Source: an uncultured Bacteroidales bacterium (GTDB lineage Bacteria > Bacteroidota > Bacteroidia > Bacteroidales > Bacteroidaceae). Taken from it: 64,000 bases of DNA. This document shows positions 16,501 through 23,684 of the stretch, piece after piece (position 1 is the stretch's first letter; every line of letters begins with the position of its first letter). A program made the translations under genes and the position numbers. The notes below the pieces were generated by a model. That model did no database searches and had not been told where the DNA came from. It saw nothing but the letters and a program-made list of their open reading frames with translations. The DNA lies in assembly GCA_902796835.1 (NCBI GenBank), contig CADBQP010000048.1, positions 1 through 64,000 of the forward strand, written 5' to 3'.

Positions 16501-17541
16501 TCAGAAATCAATCTCAGAGAAACGCCTTTTCCCTTTTACATAATATTCTATAAGGAGACTTTTGTGTAATTGCTCGGGTATGAAGTTTGTTGTGGCCTTT
16601 CGCAGGTTCACTTTGCGGTCGGTTTCAAAATCGGGGCGTATGCGTTTAAACTCTTTGCGTGCCTTGGCCACAGCCTTGCACTCCTGCCAGCTGCCAGAAA
16701 GCAGAAACTTCAGGGCGGCGAGGTAGTCGAGCCACCATCTGACCCGCATGGTTCGGCTGAGAGTGCTTTCGGGAAGATTCTTGTAGAGCATCAGCAAATT
16801 GTTGCGAAAGTTCAGAAACGTTTTTCGGGGATTGCCTTGAGCCAGCGTACCGCCACCCACGTGGAAAACCCTGCTAGTCGGCACACAAGCCACTCCGCGT
16901 CCCCGGCTCCGCATGCGCCAGCAAAAGTCAATTTCTTCCATGTGAGCAAAAAAGCGCCCGTCAAGTCCGCCTGCTTCGTGCCAGTCGGTAGAACGCACCA
17001 TCATGGCAGCTCCCGAGGCCCAAAAAACGCGCTGTGGCTCGTCATATTGCCCATGGTCGGCTTCAAGAAAGCTCATCACCCGACCACGGCAGAACGGATA
17101 GCCATAGGCGTCAATGAAGCCGCCGGCTGCTCCAGCATATTCGAACATCCCTTTTTCGGTTTGGCTCAATAGTTTTGGCGCACAAACGGCTACGTCAGCG
17201 TGAGAGTCCATGTAGCTGAGCAGGGGGCTGAGCCAGCCAGTCTCACACTCCACGTCGCTGTTGAGCAGCAAATAGAATTCGGCCTCAACCAAGTCAAGCG
17301 CTTTGTTGTAGCCCTCTGCAAAACCATAGTTCCTGTCTAATTCTATAACCTCCACGTTGGGAAATTCTTTGTGAAGCATATCACGCGAATCGTCGTTACT
17401 GCCGTTGTCGGCCACGACCACCTTGCCTTCCTTTCCGCAACCTTCGATCACAGAAGGAAGAAAGCGACGCATCATTTCTGCGCCATTCCAGTTAAGGATG
17501 ACGACGGCCACTCTGCATTCGTTAACCCTAATTCTATTCAT
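16501..17541 (-). CDS. Glycosyltransferase family 2 protein
   Basis: The 346-residue protein is a GT2, GT-A fold enzyme. Visible are VVILNWNGAEMM, the nucleotide-binding VVADNGSNDDS, the metal site LLLNSDVE, and MEEIDFCWRMRSRG with the catalytic-region acids. It resembles rhamnosyltransferase-like (WbbL-type) enzymes that build surface polysaccharide or glycan, but donor and acceptor are unknown. There is no membrane segment. Its ATG (17541) overlaps the mtaB stop by four bases, so the two are translated in series although their functions look unrelated. Confidence 0.9.
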   Translation of the reverse strand: MNRIRVNECRVAVVILNWNGAEMMRRFLPSVIEGCGKEGKVVVADNGSNDDSRDMLHKEFPNVEVIELDRNYGFAEGYNKALDLVEAEFYLLLNSDVECETGWLSPLLSYMDSHADVAVCAPKLLSQTEKGMFEYAGAAGGFIDAYGYPFCRGRVMSFLEADHGQYDEPQRVFWASGAAMMVRSTDWHEAGGLDGRFFAHMEEIDFCWRMRSRGRGVACVPTSRVFHVGGGTLAQGNPRKTFLNFRNNLLMLYKNLPESTLSRTMRVRWWLDYLAALKFLLSGSWQECKAVAKARKEFKRIRPDFETDRKVNLRKATTNFIPEQLHKSLLIEYYVKGKRRFSEIDF

Positions 17542-18869
17542 TCAATGGTCAAACTAGTTTGGTTTTCGTTAAAATCTCCAAGAACTTCAGTTGTAATCAT
17601 GTTGTCCTGGCGCAGTTCGTTTTGTGAGCCACTGCACTCCACTCTAATGTAGTTATCGGTAAAACCTTGCAGGGGCATTCCGTTTTTTGCGTGCTCCCAT
17701 AAAACGGGACGCCTTTTGCCAATATGCTGCCGATAGTGATTCAGGCGTTTCACTTCGCTCAAGTCCAACAGACGTTGGCTTCGCTCGTGCTTTGTGGCCG
17801 GCAAGACGATGTAAGGTATCTCGAGGGCTTTAGTGCCAGGCCTCTCCGAATAGCTGAAAACATGAAGTTGAGAAATGTCGAGCCCTTCGATGAAGCGAAA
17901 CGACTCTTCAAATAGCTCATCTGTCTCGCCGCGTGTTCCCACAATCACGTCAACACCAATAAATGTGTCGGGCCGAACTTGTTTCACACGCTCAATTTTC
18001 TTCCGGAACAAAGTAGTGTCATACCTCCTCCGCATCAGTCGCAACACCTCGTTGCTTCCGCTCTGCAAAGGTATGTGGAAGTGAGGCATAAAAGCCCGCG
18101 AAGAAGCACAAAAGTCAATGATATCGTCAGTAAGCAGGTTTGGTTCTATGCTCGAAATGCGATATCGCTCAATGCCCTCCACCTTGTCGAGTGCGCGCAC
18201 GAGGTCAAAAAAAGTCTCATTCGTGCCGTGCCCGAAATCACCGATATTCACTCCCGTAATAACTATCTCCTTTCCTCCCTGTGCCGCCACCTGCTCGGCC
18301 TGGGCCACCATCTCGGCCACAGTGCCGCTGCGGCTTCGCCCGCGAGCTATGGGAATGGTGCAATAAGAGCAATAATAGTTACAACCATCTTGAACCTTTA
18401 AAAAATACCGGGTGCGGTCGCCGTGAGAGCATGAAGGCACAAAAGTCCTGATATCCTTGCTCGCCACGGCTATCGATTCGTGACAAGCATGTCCTGGTTG
18501 CTGCTGTTTCCTGGCTAACGCCCTCCCTATATATTCTATGGTGTGCCCCTTGTGTTCCATGCCAATTACAAGATCTACACCTTCGAACGAAGCAATGGCC
18601 TCAGGTTGCAGCTGCGCATAGCAACCCAGAACCACCATGAGGCAGCCAGGATTTTCGCGAAGCATGCGATGAATGGTTTGGCGGCATTTGTGGTCGGCCA
18701 TGTCAGTTACCGAGCATGTGTTCACAATGCAGATATCCGCAACCTCGCCTTCGCCTGCCAATGCCACGCCTTGCTGCAACATCTTATCGCGCAGCGAATT
18801 TGTTTCAGCAAAGTTGAGTTTACATCCCAGCGTTTGGTAGCGGGCCTTCTTATTCTCCAGAATATTCAT
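17538..18869 (-). CDS. mtaB: tRNA (t6A37) methylthiotransferase MtaB
   Basis: The 443-residue protein converts t6A37 to ms2t6A in tRNA using two 4Fe-4S clusters. The N-terminal UPF0004 domain begins with LGCKLNFAET (Cys16), which separates MtaB from MiaB and RimO, and also has NTCSVT and LGCYAQ. The radical SAM motif is CNYYCSYC, and a C-terminal TRAM-like segment ends the chain. It starts at ATG 18869 and its stop overlaps the GT2 start by four bases. Confidence 0.95.
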   Translation of the reverse strand: MNILENKKARYQTLGCKLNFAETNSLRDKMLQQGVALAGEGEVADICIVNTCSVTDMADHKCRQTIHRMLRENPGCLMVVLGCYAQLQPEAIASFEGVDLVIGMEHKGHTIEYIGRALARKQQQPGHACHESIAVASKDIRTFVPSCSHGDRTRYFLKVQDGCNYYCSYCTIPIARGRSRSGTVAEMVAQAEQVAAQGGKEIVITGVNIGDFGHGTNETFFDLVRALDKVEGIERYRISSIEPNLLTDDIIDFCASSRAFMPHFHIPLQSGSNEVLRLMRRRYDTTLFRKKIERVKQVRPDTFIGVDVIVGTRGETDELFEESFRFIEGLDISQLHVFSYSERPGTKALEIPYIVLPATKHERSQRLLDLSEVKRLNHYRQHIGKRRPVLWEHAKNGMPLQGFTDNYIRVECSGSQNELRQDNMITTEVLGDFNENQTSLTIE

Positions 18870-19026
18870 ATGCCTGCAAAGTTACGTAAATTCGCCGAAC
18901 AGGCAAAAAGAAGTGCTTCATAGCCACCCAAAAAGTCAAAAATAGCCTTAATTGCAAACTCAAGTTTCAATTTTTCATAAGTTGTGTTAAAAAATAAACC
19001 AAATCTAAAAATAATAGTCAAGTAAA

Positions 19027-19057
19027 TTTGCATGAAAAACTTAAGGGGGTAATTTTG
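19027..19057 (+). promoter_or_regulatory. Bacteroidetes-type promoter of lipoprotein 1
   Basis: TTTG at 19027-19030 and TAATTTTG at 19050-19057 are separated by 19 nt, an exact fit to TTTG-N19-TAnnTTTG. The predicted transcript begins about 45 nt before the start codon. Confidence 0.8.
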
Positions 19058-19107
19058 CAGTGTTTTAAGGCAATTGATTGTTTTACTATTAAAATTAAAC
19101 AAAAAAA

Positions 19108-19290
19108 ATGAAGAAGTTAGTTTTCATGTTCGTAGCTTTCGCAGCTATCTCTTTCGCTTCTTGCGGTAACAAGACTGAAAATGCAGCTGCCGATGTTGAC
19201 AGCGTTGCTGTTGACACTGTAGACACTGTTGCTGTTGACAGCGCAGTTGTTGACTCTGCTGTTGTAGACAGCGCCGTAGTTGCTGAATAA
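19108..19290 (+). CDS. Tiny lipoprotein with VDSAV/VDT repeats (copy 1)
   Basis: The 60-residue protein has a signal peptide and lipobox ending FASC, so Cys19 would be lipidated. The mature part of about 40 residues is almost only Val, Asp, Ser, Ala and Thr in repeats of the VDSAV and VDTV kind. It has its own strong promoter and terminator. The first 22 residues are identical to those of the second copy 260 nt downstream, so the pair arose by tandem duplication, after which the repeat tails diverged. I know no function; an abundant acidic surface or periplasmic filler comparable in size to a small Lpp is a guess. Confidence 0.85.
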   Translation: MKKLVFMFVAFAAISFASCGNKTENAAADVDSVAVDTVDTVAVDSAVVDSAVVDSAVVAE

Positions 19291-19341
19291 TAAGTAGGCA
19301 CAGAGAGATTTAGTTACGAACTAAATACGAGAGAATTGAAA

Positions 19342-19374
19342 CCTGTAGGACTTTATGTCCCACAGGCTTTTTTT
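19342..19374 (+). terminator. Terminator of lipoprotein 1
   Basis: CCTGT-a-GGAC pairs with GTCC-c-ACAGG around a TTTAT loop, followed by CTTTTTTTG. It ends a monocistronic transcript of roughly 300 nt. Confidence 0.88.
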
Positions 19375-19469
19375 GTTTCAAGCAGGCGAAAAAGAAGGAT
19401 GTCAGATTGCAAAATGCACGGTAATTATCTCAAAAAATATTTCAAATGTGATTTTTTTTTGTGTTTTGC

Positions 19470-19499
19470 TTGCAAAATTTGAAAAACTAACTACATTTG
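19470..19499 (+). promoter_or_regulatory. Promoter of lipoprotein 2
   Basis: TACATTTG at 19492-19499 fits the -7 consensus; a TTG at 19470-19472 lies 19 nt upstream. The leader contains the segment AAGCAATTGATTGTTT, nearly identical to the leader of copy 1, so the duplication included the 5' untranslated region. Confidence 0.7.
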
Positions 19500-19549
19500 C
19501 AACGTTTTAATAAGCAATTGATTGTTTAACTTAAAAAAATCTTAAACCA

Positions 19550-19747
19550 ATGAAAAAGTTAGTTTTCATGTTCGTAGCTTTCGCAGCTATTTCTTTCGCA
19601 TCTTGCGGTAACAAGGCTGAAGCTCCTGCCGCCGAGGTAGACAGCGTAGAAGCTGTTGTTGACAGCGCTGCTGTTGCAGTTGATTCTGCTGCTGCTGTTG
19701 TTGACAGCGCTGCTTCCGTTGTTGAAGAAGTGGCTCCCGAAGCTTAA
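19550..19747 (+). CDS. Tiny lipoprotein with VDSAA repeats (copy 2)
   Basis: The 65-residue protein is a paralogue of the preceding gene: same signal peptide, lipobox FASC with Cys19, and a mature tail of VDSAA/VVDSA repeats ending EEVAPEA. Nucleotide identity is very high from the start codon through codon 22, and much lower in the repeat part. It has its own promoter and terminator, so the two copies can be regulated separately. The tail lacks any predicted fold; the function is unknown. Confidence 0.85.
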   Translation: MKKLVFMFVAFAAISFASCGNKAEAPAAEVDSVEAVVDSAAVAVDSAAAVVDSAASVVEEVAPEA

Positions 19748-19813
19748 ATAAGAGTTTCGCTAAGCACAAGCTCGAACATTGACTGCCCGATAAAGGCAGA
19801 ACTCGAGAAAAAG

Positions 19814-19852
19814 GAACCTGTCGGGCTTAGCCTTGCAGGTTCTCTTTTTTTT
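19814..19852 (+). terminator. Terminator of lipoprotein 2
   Basis: GAACCTG (19814-19820) pairs with CAGGTTC (19836-19842) with an inner GGC/GCC pairing, followed by CTTTTTTTTC. Confidence 0.85.
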
Positions 19853-20004
19853 CTTATTCTTTTATATATCGTGGGACAGCCCGGGACCGTGGCGTTGATT
19901 TCTTCTGCGCATTGATATTTTTGAAACTGAGTCATAAAGTGATATATAACCCATTCGTCGTTTTTTTGAAAGGAATTTGTTTTTGATATTTTGTATTTTG
20001 TAAG

Positions 20005-21384
20005 ATGAATAATTCTCGTGGAAATTTTAGCAGTAAGCTTGGTTTGATTTTGGCCTCGGCGGGTTCGGCTGTGGGGCTCGGCAATTTATGGCGCTTCCCC
20101 ACCGAGACGGGTCAGCACGGCGGCTCTGCCTTCTTGATCGTATATCTTATTTGCGTGGTCTGTTTGGGGCTTCCTGTCATGATATCAGAGTTCGTGATAG
20201 GTCGGAGTGCTCACGTAAGTGTGGGCAGGGCCTACAGTGTGTTGGTTCCTGGGAGTCGATGGAAATGGGTGGGCCGACTCGAGGTGTTGACTCCATTTCT
20301 CATTTTGTGCTATTATAATGTAGTGGCTGGTTGGACGTTGCGCTATGCATGGGAGTCGGCAACGGGCGGCTTCGTCAAGATGGCGAGCAGTGGTGCAGGC
20401 AATGCCTATGAAAGCTTTTTTGCTTCCTTCGTAAGCAGTGCTTGGCAGCCCGTAGTGTGTTTGTTCCTTTTTATGGCCGCCACTCACTTTGTGGTGGTTC
20501 AGGGAGTTTCGAAGGGTATTGAGCGATGGTCGAAGGTGCTCATGCCAGGCTTATTCCTGATACTGGTGTTTCTGGTTGTTTCGGCCCTTACGATGTCAGG
20601 TGCTGCCGAGGGTCTTGCTTTTCTCTTTAAGCCCGACTTTTCTAAAGTTGATGCAAGCGTAGTATTGTCGGCAATGGGGCAGGCTTTCTTCTCTTTGTCG
20701 CTTGGAATGGGCATTCTGACGACATACGCCTCCTATTTTAACGATGATGCTGACCTCGGAAAATCCGCACTCTCCATCAGCGCCATTGATACCTTTGTGG
20801 CAATTTTGGCAGGCATGTTTATTTTCCCTGCTGTGTTCACGGCCGGCGTGGCTCCTTCTGAGGGCTCTTCTTTACTCTTCATTGCTTTGCCAAATGTATT
20901 CCAAAGTGTTTTTGGCGACTTGTGGATTCTTTCCTATATAGTATCGTTAGCTTTTTATTTGTTGCTGATAGTGGCCACTCTTACCAGTACCATAAGCATT
21001 CACGAAGCCGTTACTTCATATTTGGTTGAGTCTTTTGAGTGGTCGAGGCGTAAGGCGGCTACCGTAGTGAGTTGTCTTTGCGGATCCATAGGCGTTTTAT
21101 GTGCGTTGTCTATAGGAGCGGTGCCCGAGTTGACCATTGGAGAAATGAGTCTTTTTGATGCCTTTGATTATGTAACGGCAAAGTGGTTGCTGCCAATGGG
21201 CGGGCTCTTTATTACATTGTTTGCCGGATGGCGTTTGTCAAAGCAGATTTTGCTCAGCGAGATGACCAATCGCGGCACAAAGTCGTTCGCGCTTTTTAAG
21301 TTGCTCGTTTTTGCCATAAAGTGGTTTTGTCCTGTGGGCATTGTCCTCGTTTTTCTTAACGAACTCGACCTTCTTAGTTTCTGA
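20005..21384 (+). CDS. Sodium-dependent transporter, NSS/SNF family
   Basis: The 459-residue protein is a neurotransmitter:sodium symporter-type carrier with about 11-12 transmembrane helices. TM1 carries the Na+/substrate motif GSAVGLGNLWRFPTETGQHGGSAF, typical of bacterial LeuT-like proteins. The likely cargo is an amino acid, driven by the sodium gradient; which one cannot be told. It starts at ATG 20005 and is followed after 21 nt by the RsmI-like gene, so the two may share a transcript without obvious functional link. Confidence 0.92.
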   Translation: MNNSRGNFSSKLGLILASAGSAVGLGNLWRFPTETGQHGGSAFLIVYLICVVCLGLPVMISEFVIGRSAHVSVGRAYSVLVPGSRWKWVGRLEVLTPFLILCYYNVVAGWTLRYAWESATGGFVKMASSGAGNAYESFFASFVSSAWQPVVCLFLFMAATHFVVVQGVSKGIERWSKVLMPGLFLILVFLVVSALTMSGAAEGLAFLFKPDFSKVDASVVLSAMGQAFFSLSLGMGILTTYASYFNDDADLGKSALSISAIDTFVAILAGMFIFPAVFTAGVAPSEGSSLLFIALPNVFQSVFGDLWILSYIVSLAFYLLLIVATLTSTISIHEAVTSYLVESFEWSRRKAATVVSCLCGSIGVLCALSIGAVPELTIGEMSLFDAFDYVTAKWLLPMGGLFITLFAGWRLSKQILLSEMTNRGTKSFALFKLLVFAIKWFCPVGIVLVFLNELDLLSF

Positions 21385-21405
21385 TCATTATCTAATATTT
21401 CTATT

Positions 21406-22140
21406 ATGTCCGATCTTCAGCAAGACGTCCCTGCTGCTCTCTATTTGATACCTGTCACGTTGGGCAACACGCCTATATCGCAGGTTTTGCCCGCGTATAA
21501 TCGCCACATTATTCTTGGGCTGCGTCATTTTGTGGTAGAAGAGTTGCGCACCGCCCGGCGTTTTCTTAAGCAAGTCGATAAGTCAATCGACATAGATAGC
21601 CTTACGTTTTATCCTATGGGGAAGCATGCGGATGAAAGTCTTTTTTCGTCCTATCTGTCCCCTTTGCGTCAAGGCGAAAGCGTGGGATTGCTCAGCGAGG
21701 CAGGCTGCCCGGCAGTGGCCGACCCGGGTGCGTTGCTTGTGGCGCAAGCTCAGCGTGAGGGATTGCGCGTGGTGCCCCTTGTGGGTCCATCAAGCATACT
21801 TTTAGCTGTGATGGCAGCAGGATTCAATGGCCAGAGTTTTGCCTTTAACGGCTATTTGCCCATCGACGAGGCGCAACGTGCAAAGCGAATAAAGCAACTT
21901 GAAGCGCGCAGCCTTAGTGAAGGCCAGACTCAGTTGTTCATTGAAACTCCTTTCCGCAACGAAAAACTTTTTCGCGACCTCCTGAAAGCATGCAGTCCGC
22001 AAACAATGCTCTGCATAGCAGCCGGAATAACTACGAGTGTTGAGTTTATTCGCACAAAGTCGGTGGCGCAGTGGAGTAAGGAAGGATTGCCTGATATTCA
22101 TAAGGTGCCGACCATTTTTCTGATACACCGTAGCAGATAG
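21406..22140 (+). CDS. RsmI-like SAM-dependent methyltransferase (tetrapyrrole methylase fold)
   Basis: The 244-residue protein has the RsmI-type TP-methylase motifs: LYLIPVTLGN at the N-terminus, LLSEAGCPAVADPGALLV, and VGPSSILLAVMAAGFNGQSFAFNGYLP. RsmI proper methylates the 2'-OH of C1402 in 16S rRNA. This protein is shorter, the N-terminal motif is PVTLGN rather than the usual PTPIGN, and the C-terminal extension is missing, as in a second Bacteroidetes paralogue. The exact target is therefore uncertain. Confidence 0.85.
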   Translation: MSDLQQDVPAALYLIPVTLGNTPISQVLPAYNRHIILGLRHFVVEELRTARRFLKQVDKSIDIDSLTFYPMGKHADESLFSSYLSPLRQGESVGLLSEAGCPAVADPGALLVAQAQREGLRVVPLVGPSSILLAVMAAGFNGQSFAFNGYLPIDEAQRAKRIKQLEARSLSEGQTQLFIETPFRNEKLFRDLLKACSPQTMLCIAAGITTSVEFIRTKSVAQWSKEGLPDIHKVPTIFLIHRSR

Positions 22141-22198
22141 GAACTTTCCCACATCTTTTCCAGTCGAAGTGGTGACTGAAACTACTGGCTTGACAGAA

Positions 22199-22242
22199 AA
22201 AATTATCTCCGAGCTAATTTCAACTAGCTCGGAGATAATTTT
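22199..22242. repeat. 18-bp perfect palindromic hairpin between convergent genes
   Basis: AAAATTATCTCCGAGCTA (22199-22216) pairs perfectly with its complement at 22225-22242 around an 8-nt loop, flanked by A/T runs on both sides. It probably acts as a bidirectional terminator for the RsmI-like and aminopeptidase genes. The adjacent TTCGGCGATAGTTTTT resembles arms of the 37.8-kb palindrome. Confidence 0.75.
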
Positions 22243-22318
22243 AAAAAGTTCGGCGATAGTTTTTCTTAGCGAGAACCCTTTAATTTCGTGAGTTGGTTTC
22301 AGCAAGAATAGGGCCGAT

Positions 22319-23623
22319 TTATTTCTTCCAGAACTGCGTGAAAGCTTTCACGCAATACTCGTGGTCGGCCACACTGCCCGTTTCCCGACAGCTGTGCATG
22401 GCCAGAATGGCATTGCCCATGTCAACTCCGCAAACAGGGATAGTTGAGGCAAGAATGTTTCCCAATGTGCTGCCGCCTGCCACGTCGCTATGGTTTACGA
22501 ATCGCTGGCATGGCACTTCGGCTTCCTTGCATATCTCGGCAAAGATGGCTGCCGAAACGGCATCGCTGGCATATTTTTGTGCAGCGTTGAACTTGATGAC
22601 GGGCCCTCCTCCGAGACAGGGATGATTGGTGGGGTCGTATTTTTCGGAATAGTTGGGATGCCAAGCGTGGGCATTGTCGGCCGAAATCATGAAAGCGCGT
22701 TCCACGGCCTGATAGTAAGCCTCTTCAGTTCCGCTTTGGGCCAGGGCTATGCGCTTGAGCATGTGTGCCAAAAACGGGCTGCCGGCTCCTTGTTTCGTCT
22801 GCGAGCCCGTTTCCTCATTGTCGAAAATGGCCAGCACTTTTGTGCTGTCTGTCTCGTTGGGTGTGGCCAGCAAGGCTTCTAATCCTGCAAAGCACATTGA
22901 CAAGTCGTCGAGTCGGCCCGACGAAATGAATTCGTTGTGCATCCCAAAAGTGCAGGCTGGTGTCGCATCGGCCAGGTAGAGGTCGAAATCGAGGATGTCC
23001 GAAGCCTTTACGGGGCGTTGTTTCGACACTTCCTCCACAATGAGCTTAATCAGCAGACCATCTGTTTCCAGCTTGTCGTTGATAATGCCTAATATGGGCA
23101 GCATGTCCTTTTGTTTGCTCAGCTTCACCCCATCGTTCACCTGCCTGTTGAAGTGAATGGCCAAGTTGCTGATTTGCAAGAGCGGATGTTCCTTGAAATG
23201 TATGAGCACTGTTTCGGGCGACATCTCGTTGCGGCCTCTAAGAATGACACGTCCAGCCAACGTCAGCGGGCGGTCGAACCACGTACTCATGATGGGGCCA
23301 CCATAAACCTCAGTGTTGAGTTTCACAATGCCACCCTCGCATCTGATTTCGGCGTTGGGTTTAATGCGAAAAGTGGGAGAATCGCAATGGGCGCAAATCA
23401 TTTTAAAACCGACCTCGGCAAGCGGCTTTCTGCCTATTTGGAAGGCAAAGATAGATGAGTCGTTTTTTGTAACGTAGAAGCGGGAGCCAGCCTTTATGTC
23501 GCCAAGTGGCTCGCGAGTGTCAAGATGTTGAAAACCAGCTTGGCTTAGCCGCTCGGCTATTTGGCGAGTGGCCAGAAAGTTGACGGGCGAAGCGTCGAGA
23601 AATGTCAATAAATCGTTTATCAT
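22319..23623 (-). CDS. apeB: M18 family aminopeptidase
   Basis: The 434-residue protein is a dinuclear-zinc M18 aminopeptidase (aspartyl aminopeptidase relatives) that trims acidic N-terminal residues. Metal and catalytic motifs are visible: ICAHCDSPTFRIKP, DNEETGSQTKQGA, SADNAHAWHPNY and the C-terminal MHSCRETG. The length is normal for the family and there is no signal peptide, so it is cytosolic. It follows murF-alr by 61 nt; the gap holds the AT-rich motif ACACAATATATAATATTATA. Confidence 0.94.
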   Translation of the reverse strand: MINDLLTFLDASPVNFLATRQIAERLSQAGFQHLDTREPLGDIKAGSRFYVTKNDSSIFAFQIGRKPLAEVGFKMICAHCDSPTFRIKPNAEIRCEGGIVKLNTEVYGGPIMSTWFDRPLTLAGRVILRGRNEMSPETVLIHFKEHPLLQISNLAIHFNRQVNDGVKLSKQKDMLPILGIINDKLETDGLLIKLIVEEVSKQRPVKASDILDFDLYLADATPACTFGMHNEFISSGRLDDLSMCFAGLEALLATPNETDSTKVLAIFDNEETGSQTKQGAGSPFLAHMLKRIALAQSGTEEAYYQAVERAFMISADNAHAWHPNYSEKYDPTNHPCLGGGPVIKFNAAQKYASDAVSAAIFAEICKEAEVPCQRFVNHSDVAGGSTLGNILASTIPVCGVDMGNAILAMHSCRETGSVADHEYCVKAFTQFWKK

Positions 23624-23684
23624 GGTTGGTTGCGTTTAGATGGTCTGCGCTATAATATTATATATTGTGTATGTTTGTACGTTT

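Noticed and set aside
22749..22979. Plus-strand small frames opposite the M18 aminopeptidase and MurF-Alr genes
   Set aside because: They are all antisense to well-conserved enzymes and lack start context or conserved features.
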